This document shows, in pieces, positions 1-9,632 of a stretch of 64,000 nt of DNA (position 1 is the stretch's first letter; each line of letters begins with the position of its first letter). Under the pieces are notes generated by a model. That model saw only the letters and a program-made list of their open reading frames with translations, was not told the DNA's origin and did not search any database. The stretch comes from Ornithodoros turicata (lineage: Eukaryota; Arthropoda; Arachnida; Ixodida; Argasidae): positions 186,001-250,000 of the forward strand of contig NW_026999320.1 of NCBI RefSeq assembly GCF_037126465.1. The letters are read 5' to 3'. Both the position numbers and the translations under genes were made by a program.

Positions 1-743
1 GAAACCTGCACACGTCGGAGGTAGAGCACAATTCGAGAAAACTCTATTGTATGCTTTTCAGTCTCGCTGGGACCAGAGAGGAGTCTAAATTCGTCAGTAC
101 ATTGTCTCAACACCACTCGAATATCGGTGTTATTAAGGACAAATTTTTCTTGCTGACAGATGTCGCTAAAGATAGGAGAATAAAGATCACAGAGAGTAGA
201 TCCTTTGGTGCGTTTATAGCGTGCGAAAAGTCCTTTTGCTTCGTTGGGGATAGCAAAATTTTCAGATTCTCCCACTGGATCTGGTTCGTAAAGCATTGCA
301 GACAAGGTGTGAGTTTGAGTAACATTGTTTGCATTTGTAACAATGTCCAAGTAAGAACGATAGGCATAATGTTCGAAATTAGATACCAGAGTCGAATTAA
401 GATAAATGTGGACATGATGAAAGAGAGAAGATGCAAATGCTTGTACAGGAATAACGTTGTCATTTGTCACTGTACTGCCAGTTGTAGTCAATGCTGCGTC
501 TCCATTTTTACGCACAACTCTACATTGAATGTGTAAGAAACTCGACTGGAGATCAAAGAAGCCGCCACCGAGACCTGGAACATTATATTCAATCACACCG
601 CTCGAGGTAGGTGCAGAAATGGGGAAAAACTCCACATATTCTGACTTCTCCAGAGAAAAGTTTGTCGGTGGAACAGAAAACAGGTCCAACTGATTCGTTG
701 TGCAGAAGCAAGAATTTTTATGTACTAAGGCGATGGTAGACAT
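1..743 (-). CDS. Polinton/adintovirus-type major capsid protein, N-terminal part
   Basis: An open frame starts at an ATG at 741-743 on the minus strand and runs without a stop to base 1, so about 247 residues are present and the C-terminal half lies outside the window. The N-terminal segment contains LDLFSVPP, then an IEYNVPGLGG stretch and HHVHIYLNSTLVSNFEHYAY. I recognise this pattern from the F54H12.2-like family of arthropod and nematode Polintons, whose member is the double jelly-roll hexon-like major capsid protein. The start lies 10 bases after the stop of the pVI-like gene, matching the dense packing of a virion-gene cluster. No break is visible in the part shown. The family name is from knowledge; the function as major capsid is inferred from it and from its two neighbours. 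Confidence 0.75.
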   Translation of the reverse strand, partial: MSTIALVHKNSCFCTTNQLDLFSVPPTNFSLEKSEYVEFFPISAPTSSGVIEYNVPGLGGGFFDLQSSFLHIQCRVVRKNGDAALTTTGSTVTNDNVIPVQAFASSLFHHVHIYLNSTLVSNFEHYAYRSYLDIVTNANNVTQTHTLSAMLYEPDPVGESENFAIPNEAKGLFARYKRTKGSTLCDLYSPIFSDICQQEKFVLNNTDIRVVLRQCTDEFRLLSGPSETEKHTIEFSRIVLYLRRVQV

Positions 744-752
744 CTTTTTTCC

Positions 753-1151
753 TCAGGTGAAAAAGTCAACCTTTCTTCGTTTCTTCGTTGGTTTTACTGA
801 TCGATCAATTCTGTTGCCCTTGCTTTTATTACGTTTCCTACCCTTCCCTCTGAGTCTATGCAGCAACTCGTCACGAGTTGAATGGATGGTGCGACCAACC
901 CCTTTCCTTAGTGCCTCTCCAAACGTTGTTCCCTGTTTCACTTCCTCCGCTATGTGACGTCCTGTGTCAAGAAGTTTCCGACCTACATAGGGCGCTACTT
1001 GTTTAGTCAGTATAGGTATAAACCGCTGCACCAACTCAGAAAAAAAGCCAGATCCAACTTGATAAAGAGGAGCTGAGTAATGTGGCAATGGTTGATCTCG
1101 TTTACCGCTGCCGAAATGCGATATACAACAGGGTGTCTGAGTTATATGCAT
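753..1151 (-). CDS. pVI-like minor capsid protein of a Polinton
   Basis: The 132-residue frame has a tyrosine-containing LPHYSAPLYQ lead, then GSGFFSELVQRFIPIL and an amphipathic stretch ending GEALRKGVGR, followed by a very basic C-terminus rich in K and R. This arrangement (a short amphipathic helix after a glycine-rich turn, then a basic tail) is typical of the adenovirus pVI/pX-like proteins of Polintons, which lie inside the capsid and are thought to disrupt membranes. Its first ATG overlaps the last 10 bases of the upstream capsid gene; a later start cannot be excluded. It is followed immediately by the major capsid gene. Intact as read. Confidence 0.65.
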   Translation of the reverse strand: MHITQTPCCISHFGSGKRDQPLPHYSAPLYQVGSGFFSELVQRFIPILTKQVAPYVGRKLLDTGRHIAEEVKQGTTFGEALRKGVGRTIHSTRDELLHRLRGKGRKRNKSKGNRIDRSVKPTKKRRKVDFFT

Positions 1152-2191
1152 TTTCGAAAATGTAATGTTACTCCCACACGACCAGAACCAGCAATGAAGG
1201 GAATGAAATCACCTATCTCGTTTGCCAGTTCGATTTGAATGCTAGTCAGCTCCTTGACAGTCACATATTTATAGTAAAGATTTGTGAAAGAGTAGGACAT
1301 AACCTCATTCCGACTCTGCAGTCTAAATGGGAGAAGTCGAAGAAGGGGTGCGGTTATATCACCTACAGCTTCACTTTCGATGATATCGCTGTAAACGAAA
1401 ATGTAATTTTGCGCTGGGAAGAGGCAGACATCACGCTGAGCAACTGTGAAACTGGAGAAGGTTGTTCGTTTTCCAAATCCAAGCATCAGAGCTAAATATG
1501 GGTGAAATGTAACGTAACCCTCATTGCGACGTTCCAGTTGACAAACTCCATTATAGGGATTGTAAAATATGAGACGAGCATCTTCTGGTAGGTGTAAGTT
1601 TGCTCGATATGCGTGATTTATCGCATCGGCGAGGTCCTTCCCTGACTCATAATACCCTTCTGGAACTTCGTATTTGGTTGTACGTGAGCGATACGTGATT
1701 AGGGTGACTTTCTCTTCAGTGTCCACCTGATATTTCAATACTTTTACTGGCTGGCCTTCATCCAATTCCGAAGAACCGATAATCTTTTCAGGAAGGCCAA
1801 GCTTAGCAGAGAGAGTTGAACTTAATTCCAGACCAGTATTTAGTGGAAGTTGTATTTCATAATGACCACTGACTCGTATTATTTTGGCTTGGTTTTTGAA
1901 GTGTTTCGTTAGAAGTTGACGAAAAGGTACAATAATGGTTTCTCCCGCAAGAAACTTAACTTGCTCTGTCGTGGTTACGCCACCGAAGAGGCTAGTCTCC
2001 GATATACCATTAACGATATCTGTGACATTATTAATTGCAAATGGGATATTCACCTCCGCCAGAGCAACCTCCCACTTTCCATCTAATTGCACTGGCTGAG
2101 CTAGTTTAACTCTGAACTTGCTCATTGTGTTACTAGGAAATACATCACTCGAGGCGTTTGACAGTAAGTTGACATAGAACTGGCTCGCCAT
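1142..2191 (-). CDS. Polinton second jelly-roll capsid protein (probable penton)
   Basis: An uninterrupted 349-residue frame starts MASQFYVNLLSNASS and continues with FPSNTMSKFRVKLAQP and GKWEVALAEVNIPF. This N-terminal pattern (FYV-L-SN-S, then a WEVAL-E-P motif) marks the minor capsid protein that accompanies the major capsid gene in arthropod Polintons and adintoviruses. Later landmarks are HPYLALMLGFG and a C-terminal GRVGVTLHFRKCI. It is the first of three co-oriented genes and overlaps the next one by 10 bases. The intact frame is notable, because every other Polinton-type gene in the window is broken. Penton assignment is inferred from family context, not from a structure. Confidence 0.7.
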   Translation of the reverse strand: MASQFYVNLLSNASSDVFPSNTMSKFRVKLAQPVQLDGKWEVALAEVNIPFAINNVTDIVNGISETSLFGGVTTTEQVKFLAGETIIVPFRQLLTKHFKNQAKIIRVSGHYEIQLPLNTGLELSSTLSAKLGLPEKIIGSSELDEGQPVKVLKYQVDTEEKVTLITYRSRTTKYEVPEGYYESGKDLADAINHAYRANLHLPEDARLIFYNPYNGVCQLERRNEGYVTFHPYLALMLGFGKRTTFSSFTVAQRDVCLFPAQNYIFVYSDIIESEAVGDITAPLLRLLPFRLQSRNEVMSYSFTNLYYKYVTVKELTSIQIELANEIGDFIPFIAGSGRVGVTLHFRKCI

Positions 2192-2529
2192 TGTTTTTCT
2201 TTTTCTAAAATGAAAACAACATGATCGTGAGGAGTTCTTTTAAACCAAGAGCGAAGTCAAATGGGGCGCGAAATTTAAAATTTGGGGGCGCAGGTAGCGC
2301 CATCTGTTGAACGGCGGTAAATTTGCTGGAAGTGCTGCCATCTCTAGATGAACGAACTCAACTCCCCATGACGCCACCTGGCGTAAAAGAAATCAAACAA
2401 CCTCTCCACCCCACACAATTCTATCCTGATTAGCGACGAAAGTAAACATGAAGAGCCCGTGGCCCAGTGGCTTAAGACGCTCGTCTGACAACCTAAAGGA
2501 CCCAAGTTCGATTCCTAGTGTGTTTCACC
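2192..2529. other. Upstream flank of the capsid cluster, no gene seen
   Basis: No coding frame is apparent. The first 25 bases upstream of the capsid start are A/T-rich in runs of pyrimidines on the minus strand. A tRNA-like stretch at about 2456-2527 has an A-box-like GTGGCCCAGTGG and a B-box-like AGTTCGATTCC, but the two halves do not fold into a convincing cloverleaf, so it is at best a decayed tRNA-derived repeat. I could not place the terminus of the capsid-bearing element here. Confidence 0.35.
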
Positions 2530-2530
2530 A

Positions 2531-2703
2531 TGACGTCATTATTGTTACTTAATCTTATCATTGATATCATATCACTAAGATTAACTATGTGACGTCACTG
2601 ATTAACTATCTTATCCACTGACCTCACTGATATGAGGGCGGAGCGGCTGCGGCCTGGAGTGACGTCATACGTCCTTGATGACGTCATTTCCTGTTTGACG
2701 TCA
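2531..2703. promoter_or_regulatory. Cluster of five TGACGTCA palindromes
   Basis: The 8-base palindrome TGACGTCA occurs at 2531-2538, 2590-2597, 2660-2667, 2679-2686 and 2696-2703. It is the consensus binding site for CREB/ATF-type bZIP factors. Five perfect copies in 173 bases is far above expectation. The last copies sit in a short repeated context (TGACGTCATTTCCTG). The cluster precedes the mariner remnant and lies upstream of the minus-strand capsid genes. A regulatory role is inference; it may simply be a feature of a repeat. Confidence 0.4.
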
Positions 2704-2799
2704 TTTCCTGGCTGCAGGGTTAATCTATTCACTACTGCGTAGAGTCCTCTGAAATTCACAGCAGACATCAGGCTCAGAATGACCACGATACACTTAGCC

Positions 2800-3725
2800 G
2801 CAACAAAGCGTTTCAGTTGTGCAAAGGGTTCCGAGACGGCCGTACATCAGTGCAGGAGTATCCCGGCTGGGGCAGCTCAGAGCCCAGTGTCAGAGTTCCT
2901 GAGAACATCTAACTTGTGGAGTGCCTGATCCTGAAGGCGTGCCTGATAACATGCCTCGAACTAGCTCGAAAGACGGACCTTTCTGTGAGAACGTTGAACA
3001 CTATAATTCATGAACACCTCCAGTTTTGGAAAGTTAGTGCCCGTTGGGTCTCGAGGCAGCTCTCCGTGTTTGAACGCCAGAGAAGACTGGAAATCTCCCA
3101 AGAGCTAATGTACCGTTTCGACACTGAAGGAGAGCCGTTGCTTCATTAGATCATCACGTGTGAGGAAACGTGGGTGCACCATTTCACTCCTGAGTCTAAA
3201 CGCGCCTCAAAACAGTGGAACCACCCAGGCTCGCCAGCTCCCAAGGAGTTTCGAAGCACCCCGTCTGCGGGTAAGGTCATGGCCACGGTTTTCTGGGACA
3301 AGGCTGGCGTTGCTCATGTTGATTTTCTACCCAGTGGCACCAGCATCAATAGTGCATATTACTGCCAGGTTCTCAGTGATGTGCATAAGGCGCTGAAGCA
3401 AAAGCGGCCGGGCCTCATCAACAAAGGAGTCCTCCTCCTACAAGACACTGCACGCCCGCATACCGCGCATCTCACGACACGCACCTTACAGTAACTTGGC
3501 TGGGAGTCCCTGTCACATCCCTCTTACAGTCCAGACCTCGCCCACAGCGATTTTCATCTATTCCGGCCGTGAAGGCTTCCTTGGGGGCCGGCACTTCAGC
3601 TGCGACGACGAGGTCAAGAATGCGGTCCGATCATAGCTGCTACGCCCCAGTAAGGATTCCTACGTTGGTGGCATCGAAGCCCTCGTGAAACGCTGCATTG
3701 CATGCGCTGCGTGAAGTGCATTAGT
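2800..3725 (+). pseudogene. Tc1/mariner-family (mariner) transposase relic
   Basis: Pieces in different frames follow the mariner order. A helix-turn-helix region has the FRDGRTSV motif (about 2820-2860). An ARWVSRQLS segment lies near 3040. The catalytic part comes next: EETWVHHFTPESKR at about 3160, GKVMATVFWD, LLQDTARPHTA at about 3445 and SPDLAHSDFHL near 3525. In active mariners the first motif reads GDETW and supplies the first catalytic aspartate of DD34D. Here the sequence is CEETW, so that residue is glutamate, and there are stops at about 3148, 3492 and later. Terminal inverted repeats could not be delimited. A TA at 3831-3832 next to ACGTCCCTCG may be the right end. The relic abuts the left end of the 13.3-kb palindrome. 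Confidence 0.8.
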
Positions 3726-3849
3726 GCCAGCTGGAGATTATGTTGAAAAATAAAACTAATTTCTCGTCTGTAAATTTATTTTACTTTTGTGAAAAATGAA
3801 AGGTCCAGGGTTGACTGAGAACGTCCCTCGTAAAATGGAATAGCACATT

Positions 3850-4620
3850 TATTCAAAGAAGATATTCTTAATAAATATACTTACATTAAAAATTACAAGT
3901 TTAAATATAAAATGTCGAATATTCCTATAGGTCAGCACCGTCAATGCGTTAGTGGAGTTTTAATTTCGAGTAAATTACAAGTCCTGATGGATGTAAGCAA
4001 TTGCGAGGACAATAGGGAAGCTAAGTTGAATATGCCTTATTCCAACACAGCACAAATCAATAGCTTGCGCTGTATGAGAAACGAAACCGACTCGTCCAAC
4101 ACGCGAACAAGAGTTACATGTAGGGAAATAATAGTGAAACATTGCTCTATCATAAGGAGAAACGGACGTGACTTTTAGTCAAAGAAGACATTCTTAATCA
4201 GTATGATAACAATCAAAATTTCAAGCTTTCATATAAATAGTCCAGAGACGTGACCACCATCACTAACACTAACAATAGCGGGTGTTAATTTCAATTACAA
4301 GTTGTGATAGATGTAAGTACACTATTAGAAATGAACTTCACCACGTAGCACGCTCCTAGCCAACCATCATCCCGAATGACAATGTTCTCGCCCTAGATTT
4401 GTTGAGAACGTTGTCATTCGGGATGATGGTTGGCTAGGAACGTGCTATGTGGCGAAGTTCATTTTTAAGAGTGTAATTAAGTGTGCACAACGGAGACCAC
4501 GAAACACCACAGGAACACACGAGGAATTAAAATCTATATCAAAGGACACAACATCTAGTTGAAGAAGACAATCTTAGTCATTACGATTACAATCAAAATT
4601 GTCTCATTATCAAAAAGTGA
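3850..4620. repeat. Subterminal direct repeats of the palindromic element
   Basis: A unit around TCAAAGAAGACATTCTTAA followed by a TATGATTACAATCAAAATT-like stretch recurs near 3850, 4178 and 4556 in the left arm. It recurs in complement near 17085, 16630 and 16400 in the right arm. Each unit is followed by sequences such as GACGTGACCACC and AACACTAA. The spacing is irregular (about 330-380 bases). Repeats near the ends are common in elements that bind their own transposase or replication protein there, but no such protein is identified in this element. Confidence 0.55.
4320..4473. mobile_element. Palindromic MITE with TA target duplication
   Basis: The sequence is a near-perfect hairpin: CACTATTAGAAATGAACTTC at the left pairs with GAAGTTCATTTTTAAGAGTG at the right, and the arms continue through GGTTGGCTAGGA to a loop of about 15 nt. 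TA flanks both sides (4318-4319 and 4474-4475), the target site used by Tc1/mariner-type transposases. A relative with the same terminal sequence lies at 6646-6899. It has no coding capacity. It is inserted in the left arm of the 13.3-kb palindrome only. Confidence 0.75.
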
Positions 4621-5249
4621 GACGTGATCACCGTTATTGCAACACTAATAATTTCCTCACTACCATGTTTGTTATTAACCGCTCTAAGGAATTCTGAGCA
4701 CAACATAGGATGTACGTTACATATGTTTTGATCCAACACGACACAGCTTTTAATTAATCAGTATCTTATTAAGTGCATAGCACAGATGTAAGGAAATAAT
4801 GACACAACACAACATTATCATGAGCTAGCACTAATAGAGAGCCAAACTTGCGCATCATCTAACACACAAACAACAGATGCATGCATGAAAATACAAAACA
4901 TTACAAATTTAATACCTTGCAACTGTGACTAGCCAGACTTAACGCTGAAGCACAGAGGAACACTCTGAGCGCCGCATTATTCAACACGTAAACAACAGAA
5001 GAAAATAATCTGACATTTGAACCATCATCAAATCATCATCGTGACTTAATCTAATCGAACATTATACAATTTTCATTCTAACGGACGCTACAAAGCTTAC
5101 ATTGATGAAGGTATCCAACACAGAGAAAATAGACATGGTACAATGAGAGAGGCTCTCAGTTTTTCACCCTTGTCCTCTAAGCTGGGAGACCTTATCGCTC
5201 TATCTATACAGCCGAAGCGAAGCAACTGCGACTGTTTTGTCACTCCAAG

Positions 5250-8165
5250 GGGTTTGTCACTCCTGACCAGTTTCACGTCAGTTCAGGCAGGGAGGTCCAA
5301 CTGACCTCCTGGATTTTCATTTTGTTTTTATATTTAAAGGTCCATCTTACATGATGATCAACAGTGATAAAATGAATAATTTCTACCGAATAGGTTTCGT
5401 GCAGAAAAATCCAGAAAATCTGGTCCTGAATCCGAGTATTTCAGTTTTGCAGTGTTTGCACGCATATCTCTCCCGAGTTTTCAAAGATATTGTAGTAATT
5501 TTTTATGCTTTAGTATGCTTACAGGCCAGCAGTGCGTGCAGGTACAATGCTTTGTGCTATAAAAATGGTGAACATGCGCCCTCTCGCAGTTTTTTTCCAA
5601 CTTGGACGTGTGATTGATCTGGCTGTGTATGTCCGTCATTACCATATTTGGTATCAGTTCACTAAGTTTTTAATGCTCTTTCATTTCATATATCTATCGG
5701 GCGTATGCTTCCTACAGGTATCTGCTGCAACAGGCAAATGTTTAAGCATACTTCGGAAAAACGAGGCTTTTGCGCGTCGGTTTCTCGAAAAGGCCCCTTT
5801 CGATTTCATTTATATTTTGCCAGGACATGGCGCGACACCTGATGTCAGAAAATTCTGCTTCAAAAGGCGTGCACCGGCGATTAGCGCGATAAAACAAGGC
5901 CCTGCAACGCGTGCGTACGTGTCGCAACCCGGCTGGCGGTACTGCGGGATGGCGGATATCTGTCGATGTCTTACAAGAAAAGGGACAACTTTGTGTAATC
6001 AAAAGTGGTATGCCGGTTATTTAACAGGCAGTTAAAGCAGAAGCAGTATTTTCCAATAAGAGCGACAAATGATTTCACTTAGTGTCTATGAAAGCGTCAC
6101 TTTTCTGCATTCACTGTTCACGGTACGAGCTATAAACGTTTCTCGGCCTCCACTTACCAATGTCCTGCTTTGCCATGCATGCGAACCTTGTATACCACTT
6201 TGATGCGGTATAAATTTAACCATTCCCTTTTCTTGTGCAACCTAAGAGAAGCCACATCCACCGTGCGTAGATGGAGTAAATGGACGCGCTTTAGGTGTTT
6301 CGGCAAACACGTCATCATATGTTGTGACGGTAGGATGGCGTCTTCCTCGGGTGAACGCAAGCTAGGGCTCTTGGCATAGTGCATGATTATTTCACCTATC
6401 CTGTCACACGCAATTTTGTCGTGGCCTGTTCCTGTAAATCACACGTAAATCATTAGCTGCAAAAGAAATATTCTCGTCCAGCCACTCGTCAATATCGATG
6501 GAAGCTAACAGTGAAGGTGCTGAATCGTGACACAAGTCCTCGCTCATCACACCAAAACTATACATTCCTGTGCCAGCTGTTACCACGCATGTGAATATGA
6601 AAATGTATGTTTCCCCAGTGACACGCTTGTATTTCGCTAGTCCTACACTCTTAAAAATGAACTTCACCGCATAGAACGCTCCTAGTCAAACGTCATCTCA
6701 AATGCCCTGATTTGTTGATTTGCCCTGATTTGTTGAAAACGGGGGGCGTACGCCTTTTTTGTGACAATTATGAACAGCATAAGTGTCACAACAAAAAGAT
6801 ACGCCTCCGGTTTTCAACAAATCAGTGCTGATAACGATATCATTCGAGATGACGTTTGGCTACGAGCGTGCTATCCGGTGAAGTTTATTTCTAAAAGTGG
6901 AGCTACTGTGCAGTTTTCAGCGAAATCGAAGCACATTATGTGCGTCTTGGAAGGTGGATTAGTAATTTTCTCCCGCATAGGTTTGCTCTGAACGTTGCTA
7001 ATTATGACGAATATCATGACACGCCCACTTTCTTATCTCTGAGAGGAAATGTACTGCTGCAACTTCAGCACAGAACACGCGTTTTGTGCTGAAAGCCCTC
7101 TGCATAACTTAAAAATATCGTAAAATGAAGTAACCCAAGTTTCGTAGGAGCTTGCGAGAACTCTGAAAAAAGCAAATCCTAACTCAATATATATTTGTAT
7201 AGTTTAGTATGCGTATCACCGTTTACGTAGCTTGCAGCAGAGAGGATTTGCCTGCCTTGACCTACTGTCGAAGTACTGCTTTCCGGCAACGTATGATTTC
7301 CTTCAGATGTTTTGTGGGAACTAACGAACTCCTAAGGGTGGATTCTTTCTTCAGCAGGACGCCAAAAGTTTGTCGACGAATATCTCACGTAAGGCTAACG
7401 CCAGACAGTATTGGCCAAACAAAGGACGCATCGGCAGGAGGCCCGCCATCCCGCGCTACCGCCAGCCAGGCTCCGACACGTACGCACGCAGAATAGGGCC
7501 GCGTTGGTCGCCAGTGTACGCCTTTTCAAGTATATTTTCTACGTCGTATGATAGTTGTAACATCGCGCCATTTCCTGGAAAAATATAAACGAAATCAAAA
7601 CGGGCCTTTTCGAGAAATCGATGCGCAAAATACTTGTTTTTTTTTTTTTTAATATGCCTGAACATTTGCCGGTTTCAGCAAATACCTGTAGGGGGTATAC
7701 ACATGATAGATATATCAAATGAAATATCATTAAAAGCTAAGTGAACTGACACCAAGTATGGTAATGAGGGACATCTACAGCAAGAGAAATCACACGTCGA
7801 AGCTGGAACAAAACTGCGCGAGAGTTTATGTTCGCCATTTTTATAGCACAAAGCGTTGCACCAGCGCGCCAGAATTTGCGCTCGCACTGCTGGCTCGTAG
7901 GCATACTAAGTCATAAAAAAATTTCACTACCATGTCTTTTAAAACTCGGGAGATAAACGCGTGCAAACACAGCAAAACTGAAACGCTTGAAATCTTTGCC
8001 GGATTTTCTCGATTTTTTCTGCACAAAAACTGTTCGGTAGAAATTATTCATTTTACCACTGTTGATCATCGTGCACAGTGGACTTCTAAATACAACAAAA
8101 ATGAAAATTGAGAAGGTTGATGGGACGTCCCTGCCTGAACTCGGGTGAAACTGGCCTCATTTTCC
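5250..8165. mobile_element. 2.9-kb foldback element inside the palindrome's left arm
   Basis: The segment from about 5250 to 5960 is repeated in inverted orientation at about 8165 to 7440. The outer ends share CCAGTTTCAC and AGTTCAGGCAGGGA. Comparing with the right arm of the host palindrome near 15530-15600, which is continuous there, shows that about 2.9 kb has been added between CCAAGGGGT and TTCCTTCTTTCAGC. The long arms (about 700 bp) around a middle of about 1.5 kb without a transposase fit a foldback-type non-autonomous element. Open frames in both arms are complements or copies of one another and show no recognisable domain. Confidence 0.7.
6646..6899. mobile_element. MITE related to the one at 4320
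   Basis: The ends CACTCTTAAAAATGAACTTC and, in complement, CACTTTTAGAAATAAACTTC match the terminal repeats of the 4320-4473 hairpin. The arms (CGTCATCTCAAATG against CATTCGAGATGACG) enclose a longer middle with CAAAAAAGGCGTACGCC-type inverted sequences. It lies in the unpaired middle of the foldback element at 5250-8165, making three levels of nesting. TA is seen at the left flank (6644-6645); the right flank is less clear. Confidence 0.6.
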
Positions 8166-9045
8166 TTCTTTCAGCAAACTAGATGCTCTCAAGCCCAGAA
8201 AAGCTAGGCGATCTATTTTATTGTGCAATTATCGCAAATAGATGTTGGCATTATTCGATTCTGAACACAAGATTTCTATCAAAACAATGAATACCCAGCA
8301 AAAAGTAAGAACAGACATCAATACCAGAGGCATCCGGTTCTACATAGATGAATCACACAGAAACAACATATCTAAAATGCAACTCAGGAATATGAGGCTT
8401 TCCCAACTCAGAAATTGTTGTTATTAATGAAACAACCACCAAACAAAACAAATACACAAATACAAATACAAGACAATTATTTCAGGCAGTCATTCTTTTA
8501 TTTAAAAGTTTTCCTATAGAGGAAATCAACAGACACAACTAATGCATCATGCATACGTAATTCCCAACTCACAGAATATCAATCGAGTGATCACCTGAGA
8601 GAAAGTATAAAAATAATTAATTCAGACAAATCATTTATAAGCAAGCAGAGTGAATACCCCACAGAGTCTGTACAGAAATCTGCCTTTTACAATGAACAGT
8701 CAGGATCAGCCAGTCGATTCAAACAATAAAGCGAGAGATGGAAGCCGACGACCATAATCTCCACCGCACACCCATGTCAGGATAGGGAGGGGAGGATTCT
8801 CGCGCGGTCTTGTACACAGTCATTGAACACACAGTCATTGAACACACAGTCATTGAACGCACACGTCTTTTTCTTACACCACAAATATTATTTGTAAATC
8901 AAGTTCCATAATTCTCATGCGGGATATTAGTAACATTCTAAGCCCGATAGCATGAAATATTTTAAAACAATAAAATGAGCACAGATATGCTTGTAATTAA
9001 GCGTAGACGCACACTTGAATATGCACAGATTTTGCACTGGAAGTC

Positions 9046-9255
9046 ATGGGAAGATGTGACAAAAAATGCTTCGAAAAAGAAGAGCCTCGAAATGATTCCA
9101 TTGTCATTGTATTTCAGTACGTCCTAGACATGGTCCCACTCGGAGATATGGTAGAAATTACAGAATTGAAGGTGCAAGAATTTGTACGCCGAGTCTGCAA
9201 TAGCTATAAAAATATCTGCGCCACTGACCACTGGGATTCATTGCGGAGTTATTGA
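9046..9255 (+). pseudogene. ORF A, left-arm copy (unknown protein)
   Basis: This frame begins MGRCDKKCFEKEEP and shares FEKEEP-NDSI, DMV, YMVEIT/DMVEIT and YKNIC with the right-arm copy at 14139-14600. It stops after about 69 residues (ending WDSLRSY). The homologous DNA continues to about 9530 with further frame breaks, so this copy is truncated. By eye, DNA identity between arms is about 80% and protein identity somewhat lower, consistent with decay after duplication. No known domain was recognised; predicted content is mostly helical, charged residues. Confidence 0.5.
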
Positions 9256-9632
9256 GATCCCCTAAAGAAGAACTCTGGAGTACTGGAGTACTTAGAACTG
9301 GAGTACTCAAGACCAGATGTACTTGTAATCATTGCAAAGGGCATTGAATTCATCAAGAAGGCAGTGAGATCAAATGATCATATACAAGCGGTCTATATAG
9401 CATGATTCATTACGAATTTGTTGAAATCTGACAATTGACATGGAAAGTACATCAAAAATCTTATTACGTGATGTGTTCCACAACCACTCCTACGTACTTA
9501 TTTTCTTCTACCAGTTCTTACAATGATGGCGAATGAGCACAAGTTCAATATTGTTGTACAAGGTCTGCTGTATGATCAATTATTGAAACTCAACGAACAT
9601 ATCAATTGCGGTGGGCCATCGGACGATTTTTG

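Noticed and set aside
51..536. 161-codon plus-strand open frame
   Set aside because: It is antisense to the major capsid gene, has no recognisable motif and follows from that gene's codon pattern.
2456..2527. tRNA gene
   Set aside because: A- and B-box-like motifs are present, but acceptor and anticodon stems do not pair convincingly; at most a decayed SINE.
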